Positions 9,901 to 19,855 are shown, counted from the first letter of the stretch. The stretch is 64,000 nt of DNA from Haliclona indistincta (GCA_964017065.1 OZ024788.1:11434792-11498791); one strand, 5' to 3'. The notes: generated by a model from the letters alone, not told the origin. Numbers and translations: made by a program.

Positions 9901-10939
9901 AGCTCTTAAACTAGTAGACCAGTGGATTTGCCGTTTCTCTGTGCCAGAACAACTCCACTCGGACCAAGGGAGACAATTCGAATCGGAGCTCATTGCTGAG
10001 GTGTGTAAGCTGTTGAATATTAAAAAAACTCGAACTACTGCTTATCACCCACAGTCAGATGGTCAAGTTGAACGGTTCAACCGTACTCTTCTCAACATGT
10101 TAGCTACGGTAGCCAAGAATCATCCGCACAAGTGGGAAGAGAGCTTGTGTAAGGTGTGTCTAGCATACAACAGCAGTATTCACGAAACCACTGGTTATTC
10201 TCCATTTTTTCTTGTCTATGGACGTGAAGCTCGGCTGCCTGTTGATGTCATGTTTGGAGACTCACAGTCTACGGCATTCTCAAGTCCTAGTGAGTTTGTT
10301 AGAGACTTACGATCAACTTTAGTTGATGCCTATGATATTGTTCGTCAGACCGCACAGAGTCAACAGGCCAGACAGAAAGATCTGTATGATGCTAAGATTT
10401 TTGGTGATCCTTATGGCAAGGGTGATATGGTGTGGCTTCACAACCCGGCAATTAAGCCGGGGTGTTCACGAAAACTTAATCATCCCTGGTCAGGTCCATA
10501 TAAAGTCATCGAACGAATTTCTGAAGTTACTTATTGTATTCAACATCTCCGAAATAGGAAAAAGAAAGTGGTACATTTCAACCGACTTAAAGCTTGTCAA
10601 GTACCTTCTCCCGTCCAGACATCACCTCCTGTTTCACAACAGCTGTTTGGACAGAATTTGGAGCTTGTTGAAGATTCAGAAGAGGAACCACCTACAGCTC
10701 AACCCTCTACTACGTTAACTCGACTTCCAGCTAAGACTATTCACAGTACTCAACCTCCACCCTCTACTACGTCTGCCCAGCCAGCGATTACTCAGTCTCC
10801 ACCTGCTATGATATCTACTGAATCACATATTCGACGGAATCCTCCCCGAAAGAGAAAACCTCCAGACTGGTTTATGCCCTCGACACCACCCAAGAGAAAA
10901 AGAAAAGTGACCTTCAATTTACCGGAGGGAGTGGTGTAG
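6908..10939 (+). CDS. pol: Ty3/gypsy Pol polyprotein (protease-RT-RNase H-integrase), ~1343 codons
   Basis: The frame is open from 6908; translation is probably entered by -1 slippage at 6941-6947 rather than by its own start. Numbering from 6908: aspartic protease LDTGA near residue 69; reverse transcriptase with YMDD at 506-509; RNase H beginning at D653 (DTDASDFGLGG); integrase with an HHCC zinc region (about 900-945) and a DD35E core at D959, D1019 and E1055. A GPY-type module (WSGPYKVIERI) follows, then a proline/threonine-rich, basic tail. No chromodomain is evident. The stop TAG (10937-10939) lies inside the 3' LTR. No internal lesion is seen, so it could be functional. Confidence 0.93.
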   Translation: MRISKTATAATGKLDTLRVTGQAREGDVKTETHIKCTNSDAITVFPINPVAAYYISGVVNGISVDFVLDTGAAVCLLRKDVWDSANTKNCPLQPWNGSKLISVDGSPVQFLGVAKLSIAIQEVKVQQEVIVVENLSAMGILGLDFLDYNHGSVDTGNRVLRLPNLRVEIPLKRTSRESPLQPTDARITVALQHTVVIPPLSELEVMATVSESDLSDDQWLVESLSTRGAVIAARAIVSPVSGCCPVRLLNPRSEEIMLTSGYKVAQLQPISGVEILDSVPINQVSLSSPQEPSIEKQNLLWGLVQKCGNEVTDDQRTQLYHLLLEFADVFAVNAADFGRTDIARHEIDTGDARPIRQPPRRTPPHFRQEAQEMLKKMLDSDVIKKSNSPWASPVVLIRKKNGSLRYCVDYRKLNAVTRKDAYPLPRIDDTLDTLGNAKWFSTLDLISGYWQVELSKEAQEKTAFSTPEGLFEFKVLPFGLSNAPATFQRLMDLVLSGLQWSACLVYMDDIIVYGNTFSAHLHNLAAVFARLRQAGLKLQSQKCFLLQKEVSYLGHVVSERGVSPDPSKTEKVASWPIPKSAQEVQQFLGLAGYYRRFIKHFAAIARPLHRLTEKNHKFSWTKECQESFEELRCLLTTSPTLAFPDFSHPFVLDTDASDFGLGGVLSQSINGEERPIAYASRALSKPERNYCTTRKELLAMVSMIKHFRPYLLGRGFLLRTDHNCLIWLQRFKEPEGQLARWLEVLQEYTFEVVHRRGTLHDNADALSRHPCVQCGRSNHDEGPAPIAGDSREHLVASSAQFIPSHDWQTAQASDPSIAPILRAKLAGKKPVGDAVQRLSRESRQLLEMWEQLRVEDRVLLREFRNPTSSLIRKQIIVPKSVRDSILSELHSGVSGCHLGEKKTLARLKQRYYWPGHWKDVHIFCQACQECATRKMPVPRRRAPLQSVPSGYPMHKVAMDIVGPLPKSRAGNKYILVISDYFSKWTEAYPLPNQEASTVALKLVDQWICRFSVPEQLHSDQGRQFESELIAEVCKLLNIKKTRTTAYHPQSDGQVERFNRTLLNMLATVAKNHPHKWEESLCKVCLAYNSSIHETTGYSPFFLVYGREARLPVDVMFGDSQSTAFSSPSEFVRDLRSTLVDAYDIVRQTAQSQQARQKDLYDAKIFGDPYGKGDMVWLHNPAIKPGCSRKLNHPWSGPYKVIERISEVTYCIQHLRNRKKKVVHFNRLKACQVPSPVQTSPPVSQQLFGQNLELVEDSEEEPPTAQPSTTLTRLPAKTIHSTQPPPSTTSAQPAITQSPPAMISTESHIRRNPPRKRKPPDWFMPSTPPKRKRKVTFNLPEGVV
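6941..6985 (+). promoter_or_regulatory. Programmed -1 frameshift signal (slippery heptamer plus stem-loop)
   Basis: G GGA AAC (6941-6947) sits in the gag frame immediately before TAG. It is a canonical X XXY YYZ slip site. After a 5-nt spacer, 6953-6962 (ACCCTCCGCG) pairs with 6975-6985 (CGCGTGAGGGT) in a 10-bp stem with one bulged T and a 12-nt loop. Slippage gives GGG AAA CTA, which is the pol frame. Confidence 0.8.
10924..10934 (+). promoter_or_regulatory. Polypurine tract next to 3' LTR
   Basis: GGAGGGAGTGG ends immediately before the TGTAGC start of the 3' LTR, the expected place for the plus-strand primer. It overlaps the last codons of pol. Confidence 0.6.
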
Positions 10940-11115
10940 CGCCAGCAAGACTAGTACTACGGTCTCATGTTGTTGACTGTATGTTTTAACCCTGAACATG
11001 AATTGTATTGTTTTGTACGTCATGAGTAAACCTGTATATCTGAATCTGTACTTTTGCTAAGAATCAGTCTTTGCTGCTGTGCAGCCCTGAACAGTACATT
11101 TTGTCACGCGTTACA
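10935..11115 (+). repeat. 3' LTR
   Basis: 181 bp, matching the 5' LTR along its length. It is followed by the ATAAG target duplication, after which the interrupted TRAF-like coding sequence resumes. Confidence 0.95.
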
Positions 11116-11120
11116 ATAAG

Positions 11121-12844
11121 CATGTCCACTTCTTGGTCGAGCCGAATATTGACTATTTCTGTTCTATCTGTATAGATCCAATGACAGAGCCTTACCTGAC
11201 GGACTGTGGTCACCATTTCTGTTACACGTGTCGTGGACGCCTTCTCTCGAGTGGCAAATCAGAATGTCCTGAATGTCGCGAGCAAGACGCCCTCACTGAC
11301 GCGCGTTTGAACAAGTATCTGCAGCGACAAGTAAATAATCTCAAGGTACGCTGCCAGCACCACGAGGTAGGCTGCCAGTGGGTGGGAGAGCTGAGGTACC
11401 TACAGGAACACCTTGATCCTGTGATAAGGAAATGCGGTTTCATCCTCCTCGCCTGCCCCTTCGGCTGCGGTGAACGTGTTCGTAGCTCTGCAGTGAAGGA
11501 CCACATACTGAGTGACTGCAGCAAGCGATCATGTGAATGTGAGCATTGTGGCTATTTCAATGAATTCGATATCGTCACTGAGCGGCATTACCCAGTGTGT
11601 GAACAGTTCCCCGTGGAATGCCCCAATGCTTGTTCTGTAGAGAATCTGAAAAGAATTGAGCTTGCAAGTCATCTTGAGGAGCAGTGTCCCCTCCAAGTGA
11701 TCCAGTGTCCCTTCACCAGTGCAGGGTGCACTGTCCAGCTGCCCAGGAGAGAGATGGAGGAACATGAGAAAAATCTTGAAGCCATGAGTCATCACCTCCG
11801 CATGATGATGAGCATGATGAAAGTAGAGCAACACTCAGCTCCTGCTGTATCCATTGCTACAAAAAAGTCACGATATCTTTATAGTTCGCCGCCAGTTGAA
11901 TTCACAATCACTGACTTCACGAAGAAGAAAGAATGCAATGCCGAGTGGGTGAGTCCTTCCTTCTACTCACATGCAGAGGGTTATAGATTCCGTTTAGCTG
12001 TGTACCCAAATGGACTATATAAGGGAAGTGGTATTCATGTGTCAGTGTGTGTTCTTTTAGACAAAGAAGATGACATTCATCTAGACTGGCCGGTCGATGC
12101 TAGTTTTGTGGTTGATCTCGTCAATTGGAGGCCGAAGATTAAAGAAACTATTTTTCAAGATTCTTTCGACTTGAACAGTGCTAGCAGTTTAGTGACCAAG
12201 AAAGGAATTAAAAGATCACCAATTTACTCACAGTTCGTTTCTCACTCGTCACTTTTTTACAAAAGTACCACTGACACTGAATACCTTCAGAATGACTGTC
12301 TGCGACTGAGAGTGAGCAAGGTGATACTCTACTCTACTGCTCTCCTCAACAAGACACCATCCTGGCAAAATCCCCACAATGGTTACCAGTCACTTTACGA
12401 GTTTACTTTAACCGAATTCTCCAAGCGAAAACAGCTTAGCAATACATTCTTCAGCTCTCCTTTCTACACTCACCAATACGGCTATAAATTTTGCCTTGTA
12501 GTGAGTGCCAATGACGATGATTATAATGAGTGTAGCGTCATATTGCAGTGTTTGTTCGTCTCATAGCGGGTGAATATGATGATCAGCTGAAATGGCCTTT
12601 CGTTGGTAACATCAGCATTGAACTGCTTAACTGGATAGAGGACAAGGCACACCTTAAAACCACGTGCTCGATTGCTGCCAACGATGGTTTTGCTAAGTTT
12701 ACTCGTACTGAAAGTGTATTAGGAGAGGTTATTGGTAATCAGTTCATAGCTCACTCGCTACTAACGTACAACCGAAATAGGAATGTGAAATACTTGCAGG
12801 AAGATTGTCTACGATTCAGAGTCAATGTGAACATCAATAACTGA
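11121..12844 (+). pseudogene. TRAF-like gene disrupted by Ty3/gypsy insertion and a frameshift
   Basis: From 11121 the frame continues from the severed start at 5572-5589. It contains a RING finger (CSICIDPM, DCGHHFCYTC, CPECREQ), the zf-TRAF block, a first MATH domain from about 11892 and a second that breaks off near 12505-12550. There the reading frame moves to another phase and the rest (FVRLIAGEYDDQLKWPF ... YLQEDCLRFRV) runs to TGA 12842-12844. A one-base loss near 12535 explains the shift. An internal TTG or ATG could start a shortened product, but the gene has lost its normal start and its last domain is out of frame. It was presumably intact recently. Confidence 0.85.
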
Positions 12845-13121
12845 ACAGTTTCACAATCTATAGAAGTTTTGGTGTGAATACTAAACTAGTCAATCAAATT
12901 TTGAATAATTCTTTTAGACGCATTTTGTTGCTGATAGTAAAATAATATCATCATGTGATGAAGTCGGAACGCTCTGTACTCAATGACCTATAATCTAATA
13001 TATGATAGTATAGATCATTGCTTGATATAGTCGAGCTTATCATAAACCACATCCTATACAAGGTCAAGACTAATACAATGTATTACGTATGTGTGATAAT
13101 TTTTATTGTAATAATTATACT
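12845..13121. other. AT-rich spacer before the triplicated block
   Basis: No gene is seen. The triplication begins around GTAGTGACGATG at about 13122. Confidence 0.5.
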
Positions 13122-13230
13122 ACAATGTAGTGACGATGCTATCAAATATTTTATAATCAATTGAGTCAATTCAGCCTCATCAAAGCTATTTTCGTTTTAC
13201 ATTATATTAATAATTATTGATGATTTTCAA

Positions 13231-13470
13231 AGGACCACATACTGAGTGACTGCAGCAAGCTATCATAATTTATGAATATGCATGAGCATGGTAGCTATTT
13301 TAAATAATTCGACTGAGCAGCATTACCCAGTGTGTGAACAGTTTCCCTTGAAATGCTCGAATGTGTGTGTTCTGTAACTAAAGCGACTAAAGCTTGTAAG
13401 CCATCTTGAGGAGCAGTGTGCCCTCCAAGTAATCTAGTATCCCTTCACCACTGCAGGTTCAAGTCTTGTA
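13231..13470 (+). pseudogene. zf-TRAF fragment (unit 1)
   Basis: It matches the intact genes at AGGACCACATACTGAGTGAC, CAGCATTACCCAGTGTGTGA and the box around GAGGAGCAGTG, but with deletions and stops. No RING or MATH sequence is attached. The same scrap lies at about 19974-20195 and 25331-25560. Confidence 0.75.
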
Positions 13471-14365
13471 CTGTCTGTGCTATCAAACTCGTGACCCACC
13501 TAAAATAATTCACAAACTTACAAAAACACACCCAAAGTTGCACTTTCTTTTTAGTGTGAACTAGCAATTTCTTTTCAATGCAATTTCTTTTCATGGATCA
13601 GTGTGAAATAGTTCAGAGACGATAAAAAATCGATTGTTACTCCCATTTTCACTGAATAACTTTACAGCACAAATTTGGTCATGATACAAGATACTGGGTC
13701 GTCTGGAGCAGGTAAACGTGCTGTAATCCTGCATCGCTGCATTGTTGATGTCATGAAAACATCGATTTTTATTGTCTCTGAATGAGGTGCCAGTTCACAC
13801 TGAATACATCTATTATTATTGATTGTCTAAGGGACCATTCTGTATACTATACATTAGCAAATTGAATCATTTTATCAGAATTAACTACCTGCTGCATCTC
13901 CTATGCCTCCAATTTGATACAATTTGTGAGAAGAACTCATGACTAATCCAGGATGATACTTATTATCTATGGTTGAATCACATTTTAATTTCAAGTTGAA
14001 GACCAGCATGTTGTGAGTCAGATTTAGTGGATGTTACGATAAATTGACCAAATGAAATGTAAGAATGCAGCATTTGCAATGCTCACTCACACCCTGATGC
14101 CTATGAGGATAATTATGGCTACCTATAAGTTTAATAAGTGTCAATAATTAATTGAGCACCTGTGATGCATGATCTACTGATATACATACTTCGTAGCCAA
14201 ATTCTGGCTACTATAATAAAGAAATCAAGCACCTGATTCAATAGTGTTACATTAAAATTCCAATAGAATTATACCAACTGATGCAGTATATAAGCAGCTC
14301 AGCATCACTAGCTCAAGACAGCAATGATCACAAGTGACTCAGGTAATCCATAGAATCTCGAAAGG

Positions 14366-14760
14366 ATGGCTGTTGTTGTTCTTCTTGCTGTCCTTGGTGT
14401 TATAGGCACCTCAAATTCGTCTCTTGTTACTCTTTTCTTACAGAGGATCAATTGTATAGTATATTTTCTAAGGTAGGTTGGAGTCAGGACGAAATCGTGA
14501 GAGCATTATCCAATGAAAATGTGGCCTTAAGTAAAGCCAGAATGACAAGGTGCTGGAAATGATACAGTAACCTAACTCTCTGTTTTATAATAATTATAGT
14601 ACTTCTAGCACATTTGGTGGAGGAGGTGGTAGACCATTCAATGATCCTTGTGAATCATCAACCAGGATTAATAGGATCGTGATTTCTACTGGTGAAGTGA
14701 TTCACACCTGTTCTAATTGTCTCCGATCACTTGAAGTAACATACAGGTATGGGCTAGAGA
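14366..14760 (+). pseudogene. Jacalin-like lectin pseudogene D (unit 1), lacks exon 3
   Basis: It keeps a TATATAAG promoter motif about 80 bp upstream, the signal-peptide exon (MAVVVLLAVLGVIGTS) and exon 2 (GGGGGR.FNDPCES, LEVTY). A small insertion in exon 1 (CTCTTTTCTTACAGAGG against CTTTTCCTACGGAGG in intact copies) shifts the frame. After the exon 2 donor, exon 3 is missing: about 80 bp on, the sequence runs into a zf-TRAF scrap (GGACCACATACTGAGTGACT) and then repeat block Q. Pseudogene F at 26492 has the same 3' structure, so the fusion predates the duplication. Confidence 0.8.
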
Positions 14761-14859
14761 TTTAGTTTGTACCTCATTCTATGACAATGGAGCGGAAAAA
14801 ACAATTCTGCTCTGAACGGGTTGTAGGTCAGCAATGGAGGACCACATACTGAGTGACTG

Positions 14860-15500
14860 CTGCAAGCGATCATCGGCGCATGCGCGAGAGGATTACGAAT
14901 ATTAACCCTCGGCGCAAGCGCAGGGTTACGGTACTTCACCTTCGTCGTTTATTCGTTCATTCTGTCCATCGAGCTACGAAGATCAGTCTAAGCGTCGGCA
15001 AGGTTATGAACATGATAAGCAATACAATGGCTTGCTGGATTTTGCTAGAGTTGTTTCGTTCTTGAATGGCTGGCCGAGTCACCTTGACCGGCTGCCGTCC
15101 TAGACTTCTCTGACAACAAACCCCCCATAGTTGACTACCTAGGTACTTGCAGATTTCATCTAAACTGATGGACAGCTCTGACGGTGGGTAGACAAAAGCC
15201 TATCAAAACCTACATGTAGCTAGCAGGTTGGCGCTATCGCTGCTCTACACCAGGACCCAGTAACACTACAAAATGCATCACACTGACGCCGAGGGTTTTG
15301 TGAAATCTGTTCTTCGTTTGTTCATTCATTCAGTCCAATGAGCTTCAGAGACAATCGCTCACTTGTGAAACTATGAGTGAAGGTATGAACAGGCTTACGT
15401 AGCACGACAATGGCTGCAATTTGACTCGTGGATTTGCTAAAGTGCTTTCGTTATTGTGTGCCACCGAGGTTTTTGTGAAATCTTTTCATTTATGATTATG
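14860..15500 (+). repeat. Repeat block Q (also at 32230-32850)
   Basis: It contains a short palindromic head (ACCCTCGGCGCAAGCGC.AGGGTTACGG), then GTTCATTCTGTCCATCGAGC, then a second shorter internal copy beginning GCCGAGGGTTTTGTGAAATC, and a third head near 15465. It is diverged from, but alignable with, the array at 58455-60835 (shared CTTCTCTGACA..AGTTGACT.CCTAG core). No coding capacity. Its GTTACGGTAC at 14925-14934 is the uninterrupted equivalent of the transposon target at 27084. Confidence 0.65.
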
Positions 15501-16067
15501 AGCATTGTGGCTATTTTAAATAATTTGCATTACCCAGTGTGTGAACAGTCAACCAAAATGTTATTAAGTATATGAGCATCGCCCATTTTCACTTAAAGAT
15601 TTTGTTGATAACGATCGCGATACAATTGAGACATAGTCACTGGGTCGTCTGGAGCAGGCTAGTGTGCTGTAATTCTGCATCGCTGCGTTGTTGACGTCAA
15701 GAATTCGCGCCAACTACTCAACAAAACTATGCGGTTTTGTAAACTCGATCGGTGCCAGCCAAAAATGGGTGTATTAACATCGATTTTTACCACACCTATA
15801 TTGATTGTCTAAGGGACCATTCTGTATACCATACATTAGCAAACTGAATATAAAAATTATTCTGAACTGCCAGCTGCATAAAATTATTGCCTAATATTGT
15901 CTATACTGAGTTCTGTGTAAAGTGTATAGTAGTCCTAACTACATCAATAGCATCAACAGCTATACGTATGTATATCATATAAGGACTCTCCTGTGTTTCC
16001 AATTTCATGCAATTTGTGAGAAACACTACCATAGAATGCGCGTATCACTGTGTACATAGGTCAACCT

Positions 16068-16255
16068 CCATTATCACCATATTACCACCATAATTATGGC
16101 CTAAATACATGTATATTTTCATAGCGGTATGTTATGAAGGCTATTTGGTCCACCAAAGATCCATGCCTCATAGCCAAGTCAATTAATTTATGACAAGAGA
16201 GGTCAATGGTATACTGCTAGTGGCTGTTCCAACCCCATTCAACTTTTCATGATCA
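16068..16255 (-). pseudogene. Antisense jacalin-like exon 3 fragment (unit 1)
   Basis: Read on the minus strand it gives LAMRHGSL.DQIAF and a PYGG.GG-like end, matching exon 3 of the lectin genes (LVGMAVRSGSIIDQIAF, FGPYGSVGGT). It is more diverged than A, B and C are from each other, so it derives from another paralogue. Equivalent copies lie at 21481-21665 and 33360-33555. Confidence 0.65.
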
Positions 16256-17032
16256 TCACTACATGATAAGAATATAGAGTTTTAATAATAAGAGACTAAA
16301 GCTTGTGCGTGCTAACTTACTTGTATTTTGTTAATCATGCTATGCTTGATTCCTTATTAGTAGCCGTCACTAGCCAGAATTTGGCTACATTAATGTTATG
16401 TATATCAGTTTATCATGCTTCATAGATGCTCAATCAATTGCTGACACTTGTGGGTAGCTATATCCAGCCGGCATAGTCAATTTTTATGTTAATTCATTCA
16501 AGCCTTCTAATAACCATTATTAATTTTTTTCAGAGTGATCAATTTTAGCCGTAATTTTTATTATGTTAGTGTTGATTAGACTTGATGACTCCTTTTCAGT
16601 GGATCAGACATGCATTGCTCAGTTCTGCTTCAGAACTTCTTTATGGACAGTGATGATTAATGATTTAGTTGTCAGATCTGTAAGGAATACCGTATATTTC
16701 TCTGTAGAAATGTTTCGTGAATTACATGCGAAAATTTTATCCGCAAATGTAGTTGACAAAGATAGCCCAATAGCGCTGATTCACATCTCGCGAAAATTTC
16801 CCGCTGTATAGTATGTATTAGCTAGGCTGTGTTTGTCAACAGCCATAAGCTCTTATAGGCCTGCTAGCTATGACTAATCCAGGATGATACTTATTGGTTG
16901 AATCACTCTGGTATATTGAAGACCAGCTGCATGCAACCGATGAATATACAGGGAAATACATGTATATACAATATATTTCCTGAAGGTGCCTTTGATCTTT
17001 GAGGCTGCTATGCATGGTACAAGAGGATATTA

Positions 17033-17204
17033 TAGCTACCTGTAAGTTTAGTAAGTGTCAGTAATTAATTGAGCATCTCAATGTAACACCATTAAATCAT
17101 GTGCTTGATTCCTTATTAGTAGCCGTCAGTAGCCGGAATTTGGCTACAAAGTTATGTAGATCAGTAGATGCTCAATTAATTACTGACACTTGTGGGTAGC
17201 TATC
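17033..17204. mobile_element. Palindromic MITE (full copy, unit 1)
   Basis: TAGCTACCTGTAAGTTTAGT... at 17033 is mirrored by ...CACTTGTGGGTAGCTA ending at 17204, giving arms of about 40 bp. Further full copies lie at about 22437-22605 and 35235-35415. Half copies precede every lectin gene (for example 17722-17850) and lie inverted at 16360-16470, 21740-21860 and 33645-33760. Confidence 0.6.
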
Positions 17205-17873
17205 CTGGCATACTCAATTCTTTATGTCAAGTTATTCAAGGCTTCTTATAACCAACCTTTATTATAAATTTTTAGAGTGATTAATTTTAGACTTGCTGAC
17301 TTCTTTGTGCATGGATCAGACATGCAGTGCTCAGTTCTGCTTCACAACCTCTTTCAGTAGAAATCAACAGCCATGCACTCTGGAGAAGGTGGACAATGAT
17401 AATATTACTGATTTAGTTGTCAGATCGATTGTATTATTTCGCAGTAGAAAGTTTTCGCAAATTACAGACTACTTGTGAAAATTTTATCCGCGAACTATGT
17501 AGTTGACAAAAATAGCTAATTTTCATCTTGCACATTCGCGAACATTTCTTCTGTAAAAATCTCCTGCTGTACGGTATGTGTTTGTCAATAGCCATAAGCT
17601 CCTATAGGCTTGCTACATGTAGCTACGACTAATCCAGGATGATTCTTATTGAATCACTCTAGAATATTGGAGACCTGCATGTTGTGAGTCAGATTTAGTG
17701 GATGTTACGGTAAATTGACTAACTATAGCTACCTGTTAGTTTAATAAATGTCAGTAATTAATTGAGCATCTGTGATGCATGATCTACTGATATACATAAC
17801 TTTGTAGCCAAATTCCGGCTACTATAACAACACAAGCACCTGATTCAATGGTGTTCCTTTTAGACTGATAGGG

Positions 17874-17881
17874 TATATAAG
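17874..17881 (+). promoter_or_regulatory. TATA box of lectin gene A
   Basis: TATATAAG lies 71 bp upstream of the ATG. It is followed by GCAGCTCAGCATCACTAGCT, conserved in front of the other lectin copies. Confidence 0.7.
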
Positions 17882-17951
17882 CAGCTCAGCATCACTAGCT
17901 CAAGACACCAACGATCACAAGTGACTCAAGAAATTCATAGAATCTCAAAGA

Positions 17952-18688
17952 ATGGCTTTTCTTGTTCTTCTTGCTGTCCTTGGTGTTATAGGCACCTCAA
18001 TGTCATCTCCTGTTCCTTTTCCTACGGAGGATCAATTGTCTAGTATCTTTTCTAAGCTAGGCTGGAGTGAGGAAGAAATGGTGAGAGCATTGGCTAATGA
18101 AAATGTGACCTTCAGCAGTGATGCCAGAATGACAATAAGGTGCTGAAATATAGATACAACAACAATAATTGTGTCTGTTTTATAATTATAGTGCTTGTTC
18201 TGAAACTGGCACAATTGGTGGAGGAGGTGGTGGATCATTCAATGATCCTTGTGAATCATCAACCAGGATTGTTAGGATCGTGGTTAATGCTGGTACTGTG
18301 TTTCACACCTGTTCTAATTGTCTCCGATCACTTGAAGTAACATACAGGTATGGGCTAGAGATTTAGTTTGTACCTCACTCTATTCTTATCTAGTAATGGT
18401 GTAAAGAAATTCCACGGCCAGAGGTATAATTCCGGTTCAACAACCTCTGTTGTTGATCTTTCTGATTATGATTTGGTTGGAATGGCTGTGAGGTCTGGAT
18501 CTATCATTGATCAAATAGCATTCGTTGGAGTAAAGAAGTGTGGTGGAGGACTTCGTGTATTTGGACCATACGGTAGTGTTGGAGGAACACGTCTTGGTTT
18601 CTTGATGGCAAAGCCGATAAAATCATTGTACGGTGGTGCAGGAGCTGGAGTTGATCGAATTGGAGGCAGAGGAGTGCCAATCATGTAA
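17952..18688 (+). CDS. Secreted jacalin-like lectin A, 212 aa, three exons
   Basis: Exons 17952-18139, 18192-18347 and 18394-18688 are joined by GT-AG introns of 52 and 46 nt, both in phase 2. The product starts with a signal peptide (MAFLVLLAVLGVIGTSMSS), then a short linker with an N-V-T glycosylation sequon. A beta-prism domain typical of jacalin-related lectins follows: TIGGGGGGSFNDP, a LEVTY strand, LVGMAVRSGSIIDQIAF, FGPYGSVGGT and YGGAGAGVDRIG. Cysteines in DPCESS, HTCSNCL and KKCGGG may form disulfides. A secreted carbohydrate-binding protein is the best guess; the ligand is unknown. AATAAA at 18687-18692 overlaps the stop codon. Promoter and gene are repeated as copies B and C. Confidence 0.8.
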
Positions 18689-18692
18689 TAAA
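18687..18692 (+). terminator. Polyadenylation signal overlapping stop codon (copy A)
   Basis: The stop TAA and the following TAAAC together form AATAAA. Copies B and C have the same arrangement. Confidence 0.65.
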
Positions 18693-19152
18693 CAATATAA
18701 CCAGCTGTAATTTTTTGTATACCTGCATACTGCTGTCTATATTAGTTAGTTACTTGCTAGGTCAAGTTATTCATGCATACACTATAAGGATTATTCATAC
18801 ATGCAGACTGTATATGAAAAATTGGTTATAAAAATTTTATGACAAAATGCGCAGAGTGCTAGCTTGAGAAATGATAGTTGAGTGGAATGCATACAGGCCC
18901 GCTGTGTGGACCAGGTAACAATCAGCATTGAAGTAAACGATTATGGTGATTCTCAAGGCAGTAAAACTGTAGTCATGCACATTAATTTTGGAGTGCTGCA
19001 TTCCACGGTTCAATTGGCTGCTAGGTGGTCAAGCATCACTGAAACTTAATGATTGTTTTGTGTAATAAAGTTAATTTTATGATCATTCTGCTTGCTGTAC
19101 CGGAAATATGTAAAATATCACAACTAGACAACCCCGCCTTTTTTGCTTGACA

Positions 19153-19855
19153 ATGGATTATGGAGTGGAAGAAAACTAAATTCCTATGCCAGCCAAAGCC
19201 CAAATATTGACTACCTCCGTCCTATCTGTTCTGATCTCCTTCACAGATCCGTACTTGACAAAGACTGTGGTCACCATTAGTGCCCTGAGTATCGCGAACA
19301 AGACGTCCTCACTGACACACGCTTGAACAAGCATCTGCAGTGACAAGTGAATAGCAGCATTACCCAGTGTGTGAAATGTTCCCCGTTGAATGCCCAAATG
19401 CAATATGAACCGACTAGAACTTGCAAGTCATCTTGAAGAGCAGTGTCCCCTCCAAGTGATCTAGTGTCCCTTCACCAGTGCAGGGTGCACTGTCCAGCTG
19501 CCATGGAAGAACACGAGAATGATCTTGAAGTGATACGTCAACATTTGGAAATGGCTAAAGCTCTTAAATCTACAAAGCAGCAATGCCCAGTTGCTTCTAG
19601 CATTCTCATTACCAAACAGTAGCAGTGTGTCTTTAACTTGCCTCCATTAGAGTTTATAATTGTAGATTTTATGAAGAAGAAGAAGGCATGTGATATTCAA
19701 GTGACCAGTCCTTCCTTCTACTCACATCCACACTGACATAAATTTGTCTTGTTGTTTATCTAAAATGGAGCATTTACGTGAAGACCACACACATGTCTGT
19801 CCTTGTTGGTATTTCTAATGATGAGAAAGACAAAGATCATCCTCCTCAAGATACT
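19153..19855 (+). pseudogene. RING-TRAF pseudogene, truncated (unit 1)
   Basis: It begins with an ATG (GATTATGGAGTGG) but the frame breaks within ten codons. RING pieces (NIDYL, SDLL, then CGHH without the middle), the conserved zf-TRAF box near 19436-19500 and a MATH1 piece (PPLEFIIVDF, YSHPH) can be followed, with several stops, a large deletion between RING and zinc fingers and a loss in the CCAGGAGAGAG box. It ends at the unit junction inside MATH1. Confidence 0.8.

Larger units (their letters stand above)
5590..11115 (+). mobile_element. Complete Ty3/gypsy LTR retrotransposon (5526 bp)
   Basis: Two 181-bp direct LTRs (5590-5770 and 10935-11115) begin with TG and end with CA; I see no difference between them by eye. 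The element is flanked by the 5-bp target duplication ATAAG (5585-5589 and 11116-11120). Internally there is a tRNA-Ser-type primer binding site, a gag frame with a CCHC knuckle, and a pol frame in the order protease, reverse transcriptase, RNase H, integrase, which defines Ty3/gypsy. Gag and pol overlap in the -1 frame. Intact frames, identical LTRs and a clean duplication indicate a very recent insertion, possibly still active. It lands within codons 5-6 of a TRAF-like gene. Confidence 0.95.
13122..19855 (+). repeat. Tandem segmental duplication, unit 1 (~6.7 kb)
   Basis: The unit begins at GTAGTGACGAT.CTATCAAAT, which recurs at 19858 and 25236. Contents in order: zf-TRAF scrap (13231-13470), AT-rich spacer, decayed lectin copy D (14366), repeat block Q (14860-15500), antisense lectin scrap (16068-16255), palindromic MITE (17033-17204), lectin gene A (17952) and a RING-TRAF relic (19153). 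The next unit's start sequence is fused to the relic at ATACTAGTG. Confidence 0.8.
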
